Source of the DNA: Priapulus caudatus
Lineage: Eukaryota; Priapulida; Priapulimorpha; Priapulimorphida; Priapulidae
NCBI RefSeq assembly: GCF_000485595.1
Contig: NW_014577350.1
Location: 196,955-234,373 of the forward strand
Reading direction: 5' to 3'
DNA: 37,419 nucleotides
The notes under the pieces were generated by a model that saw only the letters and a program-made list of their open reading frames with translations, did not search any database and was not told where the DNA came from. Position numbers and translations under genes: made by a program. This document shows, in pieces, positions 1 through 9,505 of this stretch. The first letter of the stretch is position 1; each line of letters opens with the position of its first letter.

Positions 1-380
1 GAGATCTAACAAGAAAATTTGTTCTTAATTCTCCGGCGGCCGGAGAACTAACGATGGTTTTCATCGCTGCTTCTCCGGTTGCAGGAGAAATAATACCAAC
101 CATCTTTTAATTAGCCACCGTTATATATACTTATAGGTGTAGTATGTTTCTGCAAATTTTGTCCTTGAATGGTTGCTATTAGTGAACCACGAATGCAATA
201 AGTTCAGTCTGTAGTTAAGTTCACAGTCGGTCGGATTCGGTTGCACAATCTTTTTAATTATACCTTTTTGTTCAAGGACAAGTAATTGCGGTTGCCGTAA
301 TTACTGTTCCTATAGTGTGGCTGTTTTTTTTAAATTTGCCTTTACAAATTAAGGTCTCTATATTGTATGAGGAGTCTTCT
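1..380. other. Unassigned AT-rich sequence
   Basis: I see no coding frame, RNA gene or element with ends here. A short inverted motif, CTCCGGCGGCCGGAG, lies at about 32-46, and a related CTTCTCCGGTTGCAGGAGAA palindrome at about 70-89. Both are only local symmetry. Confidence 0.5.
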
Positions 381-460
381 GATATATATGCGTGTGTGTG
401 TGCGTGCGTGCGTGTGCGTGTGTGCGAGCGTGCGTGCGTGCGTATTTGTGTTTCTGCGTG
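381..460. repeat. TG/CGTG microsatellite
   Basis: Alternating purine-pyrimidine tract of TGTG, TGCG and CGTG units, slightly interrupted. It opens a frame rich in Cys, Val and Arg that is an artefact of the repeat. Such alternating tracts can adopt Z-form DNA. Confidence 0.85.
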
Positions 461-517
461 TTCAGGGGCTTTTCTTGTTAGTTCCGTCTTTCTGACTGTA
501 TAGTAGCTCTAGTACTA

Positions 518-1112
518 CTATAGCCTGCGTACAGTTGCCGCAGGGCTATAGAACATTTTATGCCAGGTTTCGTAACTGAACCTGTCCCCCAATGCTTCCA
601 CGAAAAATGGCTCACAAAACGCAGAATGATCGGACTTTTTAACACTTATTTATCTACATGGACATCTCACCTATCTTTTTGAACACTTACCACAACTTTA
701 CACCCTGTATTTATGCATTTATTCCTCAAAGTGCTAGCACTACTTTCGTTTCGTTTTCAAATGTTGTGTACACGCGTGACGTCACCCGAAATGTAGACAA
801 AACACATGGGCAGCTATGATGCAGCCTATTACATTTCGGGTGACGTCACGCGTGTACACAGCAGCATTTGAAAACGAAACGCAAGTACTGCTAGCACTTT
901 GAAGAATAAATGCATAAATACAGGGTGTAAAGTTGTGGAAAATGTTTAAAAAGATAGGTGAGATGTCCATGTAGATAAATAAGTGTTAAAAAGCCCGATC
1001 ATTCTGCGTTTTGTGAGCCATTTTTTATGGAAGCATTGGGGTACAGGTGCAGTTACGAAACCTGGCATATAAAATATTCTATAGCCCTGCGGCAACTGTA
1101 CGCGGGCTATAG
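518..1112. mobile_element. Long foldback (hairpin) transposable element, ~595 bp
   Basis: Two arms of about 280 bp are near-perfect reverse complements (about 518-797 and 830-1112) around a short loop near 798-829. The outer tip reads CTATAGCCTGCG on the left and, reversed, CTATAGCCCGCG on the right. Each tip holds its own small palindrome, because CTATAGCC recurs inverted about 25 bp further in. The innermost arm sequence contains GTGACGTCACCCGAAATGT, which includes a CRE-like TGACGTCA. I found no convincing target-site duplication, so the superfamily is open. The frames inside are arm artefacts. It could also be a decayed MITE with very long termini. Confidence 0.85.
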
Positions 1113-2295
1113 GTGGTGAACAACAGTAGAGGGCGTCCATAGGCGGCAGGCCTGAATAAGCACTGAACAGAAATTAATTAAAAATACTCACACTGTTACT
1201 TCGCTTACACAACATACACTTTATTCATGTTAAATAACTACAGATTCATGCTCTATGCTTCGCTCGAAACTTTTGCCAGCTCTATGATGCGAATTTCTGC
1301 AAAGTTGTCTGAACACATTTCAAGCACAAGTAGACAGAGGGCACTCACGGAGAGTGCATACCTCCGCGAGCATGTAACATGTATGTGCTCGCTGGTGGCG
1401 GCTGCTGACTGACTCGCCTACTGCTGACTCGCCGCTCACTGGTGGCTGCTGCTGACTCGCCACTCGCTGACTCGACGCGCTATCGATTGCGAGGTGGCTA
1501 CACACACACACACGCGAGCGGTTGCATGACCTCCGTTTGCGCGGAGGTAAAAATGACCAACCGGTCGCTGTGGCTACGCCACCTGACGGAATGTCACGAA
1601 TACACAACAAGACAAATTTTACTTCTAATGCTTTCTAGACGTCCACGAGGCATCTAACTTGCGTGCATAACGCAAATTATTGCACTCTAGTGCCGAATTT
1701 CGGCGAAAAATAAAAGCCAAAAAAGGCCTTTTCTAGAGACGAAATAGTGCAACGGTGCAACGGTGCAATTTGCGGAGGCTTACTGTTGTATGCCTTCTAT
1801 AGTACTAGGGCTAACTGTATAGCTGATACACGGAAAGCTAATTGTATCCATAACCAGCGTGCTTGACGTGTGCTCTCATATGTATTCGCAATATTAACTC
1901 CTCTAGGGGAGTATGAACGTATTACGTGAAGCAATGAGTCGGCAGGCACTACCGACGATGAGTTAATATACGATGCTGTATTGCTGCCTTCATGTCTATC
2001 TGATCACCAGCTCATCGATCCAGCCTGATCACCAGAATTGATTGAAGTACAGTGTTTTCAGTAGATTAATGGAATTAATGGAAAATAATATTCTCTCTCT
2101 CACTCTCTCATATGTATGTATATTATGAGCCTGCCCCTGTGTCCCTGTGTGAGCGATGTAGCCTGTACAACGAGAGAATGGATATATGCCACATAGGTCA
2201 TGCATACATAATAGTTTTAGTGCCCACAAAACATTTTGAGCCTTTCCACTGAACATGTACACGTTAATTATGTGCTAATAATAATATAATATAAT
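1113..2295. other. Unassigned sequence with small repeats
   Basis: No gene is recognisable. It holds a short CA run at about 1500-1513, a 20-base hairpin built on CCTCCG/CGGAGG at 1529-1548 (similar to the GGCGGAGG motif near 23200), a doubled GCAACGGT motif near 1750-1770, and inverted ATTAACTC / GAGTTAAT octamers near 1890 and 1960. Confidence 0.5.
1389..1475. repeat. Degenerate GACTCGCC / GCTGCTGACT tandem tract
   Basis: The words CTGCTGACT and GACTCGCC recur four to five times with irregular spacing. It is a short decayed minisatellite, and the overlapping frames on both strands come from it. Confidence 0.6.
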
Positions 2296-2370
2296 ATTAC
2301 ATTACATTACATTACATTACATTACATTACATTACATTACATTACATTACATTACATTACATTACATTAC
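2296..2370 (+). repeat. (ATTAC)15 pentanucleotide microsatellite
   Basis: Fifteen uninterrupted ATTAC units, bordered by AT-rich sequence (TATAATATAAT on the left, ATTGTATTATATT on the right). Confidence 0.97.
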
Positions 2371-3230
2371 ATTGTATTATATTATATATTATATATAACT
2401 GTTATAGGAAGCACCGGAACTCCATTTAACAACAAAGGATTTGACATTTTGTACACCTGCTGTATTAAGCATGTGGTGCACTATCTTATGTTCTTTAAAA
2501 AAAAATTGTAACTTGTAAAAATAAAACGTCAATATTGTAAGGTTGTCGTTTAATAAAACATTATTCTGTTTTATTGCTGCCGCATCATGCATTAATTTAA
2601 TTAGTTCCTACTTCATAGTGCCTTAAAATTTCATTTGATACTAAAGTTTTAACGTACTACAATTCTAGCAAATAACTCCTACAATACATACAAAGCTACA
2701 AAGTTAATTTGAACGCAGGTCACTGCCCTAATATGCTTTTACCTTATCACGTAGCCACCGCTTCGTAAGTATGACTGACTAAAGTCTTCGTGGTGCCAGG
2801 AAATAAAAGCAAATTATAAAGAATATAATGCATTTATAAAAAAACAACAGAAATTATGGATTGCCACCTCTAGTCTATACACTGCACATAACTGCTCCAG
2901 AACGTGAAGGCTGTTATGTATTTCTACCTGAATTAGCTTTTAAAAAAACAAACCTGCAGTTACAAACCACAGATTCTTTCACGCTACTCGGCATGTTAGG
3001 AACAGGCGTTATTACAGAGCGACAGCTAGTTATGTCAGTATTCAATATTGTAATTCCGGGAGCTAGCCGTATATAATCATGCCCTCCACGTCAGCGTAAA
3101 TTCCCTAATAATGTCCTCTAGCCTCGTTCGGCGTGACAAGATTTTGCTGTAGAAGCCGTACACAACGTAATAGCCTGCCTATATACACGTCATACATAAT
3201 CGTTTATGATCGGTATATTCACGTAGTGTC
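2371..3230. other. Unassigned AT-rich sequence
   Basis: No gene or bounded element recognised. Two short frames (2389-2592 on the minus strand and 2861-3076 on the plus strand) show no known domain and are within chance length for AT-rich DNA. Confidence 0.5.
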
Positions 3231-3237
3231 ATGCTAT

Positions 3238-3279
3238 CAGGAGTTAATAAAGACAAATATTTGTCTTTATTAACTCATG
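3238..3279. mobile_element. 42-bp CAGGAG-family palindromic insertion
   Basis: A 42-bp palindrome with no spacer: 21 bases (CAGGAG, TTA slot, ATAAAGACAAAT) followed by their reverse complement with one mismatch (CATGAG against CAGGAG). It is flanked by ATGCTAT on the left and ATGGTAT on the right, a 7-bp direct repeat with one mismatch. The flanks and the shared terminus mark it as an inserted element, not a chance hairpin. The family name is mine. Confidence 0.85.
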
Positions 3280-3311
3280 ATGGTATGTGAACGTTACCGT
3301 ATGTGAAAGCA

Positions 3312-3339
<28 letters not shown>
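3312..3339 (+). repeat. 28-base poly-C run
   Basis: An uninterrupted run of 28 C between AAAGCA and TAATTATA. Such runs are prone to length error in sequencing. The C strand could form an i-motif and the G strand a quadruplex. Confidence 0.95.
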
Positions 3340-3342
<3 letters not shown>

Positions 3343-3396
3343 TTATATATATTATAATATATATATATACTAATATTATATTATATATAATATATA

Positions 3397-3438
3397 CAGG
3401 GAGTGAATTAATAATAGATCTAATATTATTCACCCCTG
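3397..3438. mobile_element. 42-bp CAGGAG-family hairpin insertion
   Basis: Starts CAGGGAGTGAATTAATAATA and ends TAATATTATTCACCCCTG, an imperfect inverted repeat. It is flanked on both sides by ATATATA, a perfect 7-bp direct repeat, though the target is low in complexity. It lies between the copies at 3238 and 3486. Confidence 0.7.
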
Positions 3439-3485
3439 ATATATAATCATACATTATATATTATTATATAATAGTTATATATATA

Positions 3486-3999
3486 CAGGAGCTAATTATG
3501 ATCATAACGATTTATAACATCATTCCTCGCGGGAAGTAGTTCAGATATTTTACCAGCGCAGCGTCGTTTGAAAAAACTGCGGGATTCAACATATATATAA
3601 AACAAGCATATCTCTATGTTATGTAAAATAGGGTGCAAACGTAACTTATTTCTAGGCGGGAGAATTTTCTGCAGTCGACTAGCTACGGCCGACAAGCCTG
3701 TGGCGCGCTTCCATTTCAACTAGCTTGGTGTGTGCGGCATTTTGGGCTCTAGCATGATCGCACCGACGGTAATAACGTGAATACCATGTCGTGCAAAAGT
3801 TACGAATTATGTTCAAACGAAGTAATGTACGCGGTTGTAATACTACCGCGAAGACTAGAATAGGACCAGTTGACAAAAGAAGCTCATGTTTGTATACATT
3901 TTGGTATTTTTCATTCACGATCGAAGCTGGTACGACAAAATGTAAGTGAAATCAGTCACCCAAATAGTGTCAAAACTCCTTTGTCATTATTAGCTCCTG
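3486..3999. mobile_element. 514-bp CAGGAG-family element (longest member)
   Basis: The left end reads CAGGAGCTAATTATGA and the right end, reverse-complemented, CAGGAGCTAATAATGACAAA. Both sides are flanked by ATATATA (3479-3485 and 4000-4006), a 7-bp direct repeat. The CTA slot matches between the ends. The interior holds two short minus-strand frames (75 and 79 residues) with no domain I recognise, and a small CGCGGT/ACCGCG hairpin at 3830-3850. It may be a longer, internally deleted ancestor of the tiny copies. The target is AT-repeat, so the duplication alone is weaker evidence than at complex sites. Confidence 0.6.
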
Positions 4000-4121
4000 A
4001 TATATACTGTAATGGGCCGCCATGGATACATTGCCACATTTTCAAACGCCGGGTGAGCGAGACACCTGAACTTACTTTTGCTTTATCGTGTTTAGTGGGC
4101 ATAATTTAAATAAAATGTAAT

Positions 4122-4142
4122 CAAGAGACCATTAATAGAAAA
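4122..4142 (+). mobile_element. Possible half copy of a CAGGAG-family terminus
   Basis: CAAGAGACCATTAATAGAAA closely resembles the arms at 9432 and 26177 (CARGAGTCCATAATRGAA). I see no matching inverted arm nearby, so it would be a one-ended relic. A chance match is possible. Confidence 0.35.
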
Positions 4143-4265
4143 AATCCTGATAACAGTGTTGAATATGAGTCCAATAAAAAGTGCTCATATCTGATTTTCT
4201 AGACCACCATGACCAAATGCGATAAGCACAGAATCCTAAGATACAGGTAATACAGCCAGTCGACC

Positions 4266-5070
4266 TTTTTAGTCTCACCTTGACATCGTCAGCGTGAGCT
4301 ATTGCCATGGTCGTCGTCCGTCGTAACGTCGTCCGTTCAAAAATTTGCATGGGTCAAGCGATAAACTCAAGACAACGGTTTGAACCTCACATGTTTGGAT
4401 ATTGAGTGATAGTTGTGTACTGCTATGCTCCGAGTATTAAACGTCTATTTTGGTAGCACACAGTCGACGTACTTTTCTGAGCCCGGAAAATTTGTTGGCA
4501 AAATATGGGAATTGCATTAGTCAGTTCATATTCAAATGATTTTGCTCATTTTGGCTATGTGAATGAATAAGGGTTAAAAATTATGCAAAATTAGGTAGGG
4601 TTTGGCAATTATATAGCATATTATATAGACACGCGGATGAACAAACAGTCTGTGGTGTCACACTCGTCTGGTTTGTGTTAACAGATTTCATTGACAATAT
4701 TTTAATGCAAAATTCTGCTATGAACATATTATGATTTATTATTATTATTTATTATTTTTAATTATTATTATAGAATGATTTATGCTAGAAAATATCATAA
4801 GCGGGTATAGCCCATCTACTGTCACAAATTGTGATTCATTTTGGTTTATAATTATTTATAATTATATATATATACATTATTCATCTATTTTCACATAAAA
4901 TTACACATATAATTAGCGAGAGTATATAATGGGAGTGGTCTCCCATATATACTCTGCGGTTTCTATAATGACGTCGATGGATTGCTCATACTTAAAACTG
5001 ACTTCTTCTCACTCACTCATTTGTGTCCTTTTTTGTGGTGAGCTATATAGTGTCATTGACACTTTCATTT
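4266..5070. repeat. Dispersed ~0.8 kb repeat, copy 1
   Basis: Aligns end to end with 14461-15240 in the same orientation, with many small differences. It opens with a CTCACCTTGACATCGTC motif, then GAGCTATTGCCATGG and GTCGTCCGTC, and ends GTGTCATTGACACTTTCATT. A TAGCTCACC/GGTGAGCTA pair near the ends hints at a non-autonomous DNA element, but I found no target duplication and the ends are approximate. Both copies carry the CAGGAG-type hairpin at the same internal place. Confidence 0.8.
4917..4957. mobile_element. Decayed CAGGAG-family hairpin inside repeat copy 1
   Basis: CGAGAGTATATAATGGGAG folds onto CTCCCATATATACTCTGCG. It sits at the same place as the hairpin at 15095 in the other copy of the host repeat, so the insertion predates that repeat's spread. 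No clear 7-bp duplication remains. Confidence 0.5.
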
Positions 5071-5606
5071 GTAAGAGAATTACAGTCATAAAACCTAGCG
5101 TCGAGCAGAGCACAGAACGAACAAAACGCCTCTTTTCTCTCCGGGGATTGACAAAAAATTGTTGCAAACTTGTCTGTCAATCGCTGGATGCCAAATGATT
5201 GGAGCAATTTGCGGGGCGGTAATTGGCAGTTAAAACAGGTTATCGCAATTGCATGCTGCGAGTTGCTCTCATCCACTATTTTATTTTATCTCACCTGACG
5301 TGGTCAGGCATAACTAGGAAATGCGAAAATTTCCAGTCCGCTATATGTACGTCCTTTCCAACATTAGTTGAAGCTGTCCAGCCAGCCTCTTTATATTTTG
5401 TGCTTATCTTTGGGATGTGCAGATCAAGAAGAAATGGCAGGCTGGAACGGGATGCCGTGAGTCAAAGAGAAATTATGCGATTCCCTGAGGATTTTAGCTT
5501 ACTATTTACTCGAGGAAATACACGCCTCTCTTTCTCTCCTTTCGATTTCTCTCTCCATATCTCCCTTTCTTCTACCCTTTCTCTGTGCCTGTCTGTCTTT
5601 CTCTCG
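5071..5606. other. Unassigned sequence grading into a pyrimidine-rich tract
   Basis: A plus-strand frame of 186 residues (5223-5783) crosses this stretch. About half of it is Leu-Thr-His-Ser repeat encoded by the neighbouring microsatellite, and the rest shows no domain I recognise. I do not call it a gene. Confidence 0.5.
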
Positions 5607-5713
5607 CTTACTCACTCACTCACTTACTCACTCACTCACACTCACTCACTCACTCACTCACTCACTCACTCACTCACTCACTCACTCACTCACTCACTCA
5701 CTCACTCACTCAC
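5607..5713 (+). repeat. (ACTC)n microsatellite
   Basis: About 26 units of CTCA, nearly uninterrupted apart from a few TTAC variants at the left edge, set in a longer CT-rich block. Confidence 0.95.
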
Positions 5714-6157
5714 CTCTCCCGCTCTCCTTCCCTCCCCCCTTCCTTCTTCCTGTTGCTCGCTCACGCTCTTATCCTGCCTCTAGACTAACTAACTTTATAA
5801 CTGACATTGTTTGACTAACCCTGGCTCATATATCTAAAAGCACTGATGCACCCATATCGAATCCCCCTGGCTTGATGTGAAGGTCGCATTACCGTAACAG
5901 CGGGCGGGCGCTCCTTTAGCCTAATGTACTATAGTGGCGTCCAGCGTTTGTGAGAGGGGCGGGCAGCTGCAAACGCCGTCTTTTGTCGTTTTTGTAGGAG
6001 CTAGATCGCTGCTCGCTCTGCAGTGTACGTCCTGTGCCTGCACCGTGTTAGCTCTACTGGTGTGTCCCCCCCTTTCGCTCCCGTTACAGGGGAAGCCCGG
6101 AAGAGTAGCAGTTAGGTCGCTGTAGCGTTAGCGAAGGGACTGCACCATTATAGAGCT
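5714..6157. other. Unassigned sequence
   Basis: CT-rich on the left, then GC-richer single-copy-looking DNA. The frame at 5934-6125 has no recognisable domain. Confidence 0.45.
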
Positions 6158-6165
6158 AGCGCCGT

Positions 6166-6622
6166 CACATGCACTTGGAACGTTTCAATGATAAAATGAT
6201 GGTAAATAAAATGTATGCTGGTAAGAATGATGGTAAGAAATGTATTTACTACCAAAGTCTTTTAATGTTTCTCCACTCTCTTTCACCTATTATTACTGAT
6301 AATAGGCTATTTCTGCCTTGCTCATCGATTGTAACGTAACCTTCGAACATTTGTAATTGTTTATGGATCAGGATTGAGTTATCCTGGCGTTAAGCCAGGC
6401 GCACACGCACGCTATGTTACGGTTTTAGTCGCCGGGTTTTCTCGCAGGAAATAATCAGTATAAATGCCGTTCAAATGCTCTTCTGCAACACACAAATACA
6501 CCCCACGCACGCCGGCCGCTGTGCACAAACAACAAGACTATTATATAAAGTAATCTACATTCTCTAGATTTCGTGTTTTTTTGCCATCATTTTGTTATAT
6601 GGAGACGTTCCAAGTGCATGTG
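6166..6622. mobile_element. hAT-type MITE, 457 bp, 8-bp target duplication
   Basis: The left end reads CACATGCACTTGGAACGT and the right end is its reverse complement. The pairing continues with indels to about 45 bp (both arms include ATGATGG). Both sides are flanked by AGCGCCGT (6158-6165 and 6623-6630), a perfect 8-bp duplication. An 8-bp duplication with CA...TG ends is typical of hAT elements. There is no transposase inside, so it is non-autonomous. Its tip resembles that of the element at 20294 (CACAGGCACTTGGGACAG), suggesting one related family. Confidence 0.88.
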
Positions 6623-6630
6623 AGCGCCGT

Positions 6631-7200
6631 ATATGACTGCGTACAGTACAACTTTATTATATTATTATAGTAATTTACACGATGCTATTCTAAATTAAAA
6701 CTAGTGTGAATTATTCATCGTCCCTGTGCGGCCTGTGCATTGGTCACGGCCAGTCTTCTCACGCCTAACTAGTGCTACCGCGTGATACAGGAGCGTGTAC
6801 AGGATTTGTAGCAGGGGGGGGGGTCTAACTGTAGCCCAAACTTGCGAGCACGCGAAGGGGGGTCCGGGGGGCCCTTCCCCAGAGAAATGTTGAAATTAGA
6901 CCCCCTCAGATGCGTTTTCTGCGCGAGCAGAGGGGGTCCGGACCCCCTGGACCCTCCCCCTGTACACGCCCATGTGATGGTGGCCGCAGGAGAGACCGGG
7001 AGGGGTGCAATGCTGCGTGTGTGCGATGTCTAGACTAGGGCCACTATTATAGGATCCAAAGTAATTACGAAGTATTATAATTAGTATAAAGTTTGTACAA
7101 CTTCTGATATATAGCGTAACTGGGACATGTAGCAGTTCGTATACATGTCTTTTCTTGATGCAGAGTTTGCAGTCCACTGGCAGCGGGATGAAGTTCCCCC
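6631..7200. other. Unassigned sequence with G-rich transposon-like motif
   Basis: No gene. At about 6850-6900 the string GGTCCGGGGGGCCCTTCCCC followed by AGAGAAATGTTGAAATT resembles the interior of the hAT-like element at 25430-25475. It may be a relic of the same kind of repeat. A run of 10 G lies near 6815. Confidence 0.45.
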
Positions 7201-7202
7201 CC

Positions 7203-7311
7203 CCTCAACTACACACGCTCGCACACGCACGCGCGCACAAACACACACACACGTGCATACGCGCACACACACGCACGCGCGCGCGCGCACACTGTCACAC
7301 GCACACACTCG

Positions 7312-7347
<36 letters not shown>

Positions 7348-7350
7348 TGT
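7203..7350. repeat. CA/CG then TGCG microsatellite
   Basis: CACA and CGCA units give way to (TGCG)n from about 7311. All is alternating purine-pyrimidine, with a pure CGCGCGCG stretch near 7275. Overlapping frames on both strands are repeat artefacts. Confidence 0.9.
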
Positions 7351-7475
7351 GTGCGGTCCGACGACTAACCCTAATATTTCTCGCAACTCGCAAATCAGGT
7401 CGACGATTCAAGTTGGAACAACACACGGGTAACTCCAATCACCGCTCTTTAAACTTAGCGCCTAGACCCAGTATG

Positions 7476-7742
7476 GCTGAGAGGATCTATGTTCCCCAGG
7501 GTACTGCCGGAACGTACCCTTGGTACGGTCCGGTATACCGGAACGTACCCTGGTACTATCTAATATGCCGGACCGTACCTCGCCTACTCCCCTAACGAGT
7601 CTAGGGAGTCGTCTACGCCTACTCTCTAACCCTAACCCTAACCCTAACCATATCAGATAGTTACCAGGGTACGTTCCGCTATACCGGAACGTACCCAGGG
7701 TACGTTCCGGTAGTACCCTGGGGGGGCATAGACCCTATGAGC
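7476..7742. mobile_element. MITE with internal telomeric repeats, copy 1 (9-bp duplication)
   Basis: The termini are GCTGAGAGGATCTATG and, reversed, GCTCATAGGGTCTATG, followed by CCGGAACGTACCC repeats on both arms. It is flanked by CCCAGTATG (7467-7475) and CCCAGTAAG (7743-7751), a 9-bp direct repeat with one mismatch, which suggests a Mutator-like origin. The interior carries four TAACCC-type units at 7626-7649. Copy 2 lies at 16615-16843 with its interior inverted. There is no transposase. Confidence 0.88.
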
Positions 7743-7794
7743 CCCAGTAAGCAGGTCACATTCTGAGCCTTGCCCGTCACTAATAATATTAAAC

Positions 7795-7865
7795 AGATGG
7801 GATTCGAACCCATCACCTCAAGAAGAATCGTTCGGCGCCTTACCCGCTGCGCTATTTTGGTTCGC
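7795..7865 (-). repeat. tRNA-like SINE head (A and B boxes, minus strand)
   Basis: Read on the minus strand, an A-box-like TAGCGCAGCGGGTAAGG (7839-7855) is followed by a B box GGGTTCGAATCCC (about 7801-7813), with spacing like a tRNA promoter. I could not fold a proper anticodon stem, and the acceptor arm does not pair, so it is more likely a tRNA-derived SINE than a functional tRNA. It lies about 50 bp right of the telomere-repeat MITE. Its tail is unclear. Confidence 0.6.
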
Positions 7866-8009
7866 TCAAATGATGTATTATGTATGTGCCCTATATGCAT
7901 ACATGGATGTGCGTGCGTGATTGGTCTAGCCACTGACGTCACACTGACGTACACTGACATCACGCGATCAGTCGGTGGCATAGAAACATATATCCACCTA
8001 CCCCGAACT

Positions 8010-8110
8010 AGCTCTAGAACTAAAGCCCTTCGTTCTGCCACATGCCTTCGCTCTGTCGCACGCATGTGGCAGAGCGAAGGGCTATTAGTTATATATAGTT
8101 CTATAGAGCT
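8010..8110. mobile_element. 101-bp inverted repeat, possible tiny TA-flanked MITE
   Basis: The arms include GCCCTTCGTTCTGCCACATG (8025-8044) and CATGTGGCAGAGCGAAGGGC (8063-8082). Pairing continues outward through TAGTT and AGAAC to AGCTCTA / TAGAGCT. TA lies at both edges and could be a target duplication, which would fit Tc1/mariner, but two bases are weak evidence. Confidence 0.6.
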
Positions 8111-8176
8111 AACCGCCAACAGCATGTTACTAGCATTCCCAAAGTTACTATAGCATGTCCTGGTTTTCGCGCACAG

Positions 8177-8201
8177 ACACGCACGCACGCACGCACGCAC
8201 G
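8177..8201 (+). repeat. (CACG)n microsatellite
   Basis: About six CACG/ACGC units, of the same type as the tetranucleotide at 7311-7350. Confidence 0.85.
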
Positions 8202-8413
8202 TAATGTTATCTTTTGTAGAGCCCGTTGAACCGGACAGTTCCTGGACCCTTTGCCAGCTATTTGCAATATTATATGGGTCCCGGACCTTGCCAGATAGTC
8301 ATAGTTTTAGGCGGCCTTGCCATAATTATATTTACATTCCCGCGCCTTGCCAGATATCCAAGTCATGCGGTCTGGCCAGATATTCGCAGTTTTGAGGTAT
8401 CCGAATTTGATGT
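8202..8413. repeat. Degenerate CCTTGCCAGATA tandem repeat
   Basis: CCTTGCCAGATA, CCTTGCCATAAT, CCTTGCCAGATA and TGGCCAGATA recur roughly every 28-60 bp from about 8240 to 8390, with CCGGACC beside some of them. The decay is heavy and the boundaries are uncertain. Confidence 0.4.
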
Positions 8414-8640
8414 CTGATTGTATAATTGTATAATTGTATACAATTGTATATACAACAGTACAATTATACAACGGTACAATTGTATAAAATTGTACAATTG
8501 TAAAATTGTAAAAATGTAAAAATTGTAAAATTGTACAATTGTACAACAGTGCAACAGCACAACAGTACAACAATACAATTACATATACAATTGTATAATT
8601 GTATACAATTGTATATACAACAGTAAATACAATTGTATAA
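8414..8640. repeat. AT-rich array of overlapping TTGTACAA / CAATTGTA palindromes
   Basis: Self-complementary words (TACAATTGTA, AATTGTACAATT, TATACAATTGTATA) recur about 20 times over 227 bp with variable spacers such as ACAGTAC. Either strand can fold on itself at many registers. Minus-strand Tyr/Cys/Asn-rich frames are repeat artefacts. Confidence 0.85.
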
Positions 8641-9424
8641 TTTATTTACCTGTTGTGCTACACTTGTACGCATGTCCCAACTGTTGGGAAGTGTGTCGCC
8701 CAATCAATTCACATAATAAATTTATTATGTAATATATTCCTAATATATTATAACGTCATAGAACAGAAGAGGGTACTATAATCAAGAGAGCTAGCTATAT
8801 AGTCCAGTTCTTACCATTGTCTAGTCCTACTAGCATGTGATTGCATTCATAAATTTTACATGGGTTATATATCAGCCTCGGCGAGGGATATTATTTCTAT
8901 GCAGAAATCTTTTACTATTATTTCCTGGGTCAGGGGAATTGACCAGCATTATCCACATAGTTCGTGGATTTTTTCCCAATTCGCAAAATGTTTTTACTTT
9001 GGTTCATAATATTTTCATGAAGACCCTGATGGGTATGTCATTCTACTATAACGTCGGAACCCTGACAGTAGGTATTTTTTGCTTGTCTGTCATGTTTGCT
9101 TCTTCCCTGGATGTGCGTACGTGCGCGCGTTGAGTGCGTGCATGCTTGTCCCCGTGCGTGCGTGCGTGTGTGTGCCTGCCTACCTCATATATGACAGCCC
9201 CATGAACGCGAGTAGAAACGTGAACATGTGACAGACGTGCTTTTATATTTAAAATATGTGGTTATTTAGTTTCATCAACGTGTTTTGTTGCTAGGTAGAC
9301 TGACAAATCCCAAAATAACCGCAAAACGTCGTGCTTTACTTATTTGCCATAATTTATTCGTGTTTTTATGGTGTCATCATCGCGGCAAATTTTCGCGTTC
9401 CTGTATATATCCACATGTGTACAC
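8641..9424. other. Unassigned sequence
   Basis: Contains an AATAAATTTATT palindrome near 8718 and a TGCG/TG-rich patch near 9113-9172. The plus-strand frame at 8837-9133 (98 residues) is hydrophobic and ends in the TGCG tract. I recognise no family in it. Confidence 0.45.
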
Positions 9425-9431
9425 ATTTTAT

Positions 9432-9498
9432 CAGGAGTCCATAATAGAAAATGATCATTTTAGAAAGAGTCTATTTTCTATTATGGATTGGACTCTTG
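9432..9498. mobile_element. 67-bp CAGGAG-family hairpin insertion
   Basis: Left arm CAGGAGTCCATAATAGAAAA. The right arm, reversed, reads CAAGAGTCCA, a 4-base repeat ATCC, then ATAATAGAAAAT. It is flanked by ATTTTAT on both sides (9425-9431 and 9499-9505), a perfect 7-bp duplication. The TCC slot is shared by both arms and by the copy at 26177. The centre is short and AT-rich. Confidence 0.88.
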
Positions 9499-9505
9499 AT
9501 TTTAT

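Noticed and set aside
1888-1972. Inverted ATTAACTC/GAGTTAAT pair as a hairpin-family member
   Set aside because: Only 8 bases match, there is no CARGAG tip in the right position and no flanking duplication.
5223-5783. Longest plus-strand open frame (186 residues)
   Set aside because: Much of it is Leu-Thr-His-Ser repeat from the ACTC microsatellite; the remainder has no recognisable domain.
7626-7649. Chromosome end or fusion point
   Set aside because: Only about four telomeric units, wholly inside a bounded MITE with a 9-bp target duplication.
7795-7865. Functional tRNA gene
   Set aside because: A and B boxes are present, but the anticodon and acceptor stems do not form.
7155-8200. Frames of 146 and 173 residues overlapping the microsatellite, MITE and SINE
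   Set aside because: They cross several unrelated non-coding elements, so coding is very unlikely.
8772-8800. Another CAAGAG start (ATAATCAAGAGAGCTAGC)
   Set aside because: Lacks the ATAA core and has no inverted partner; a chance hexamer.
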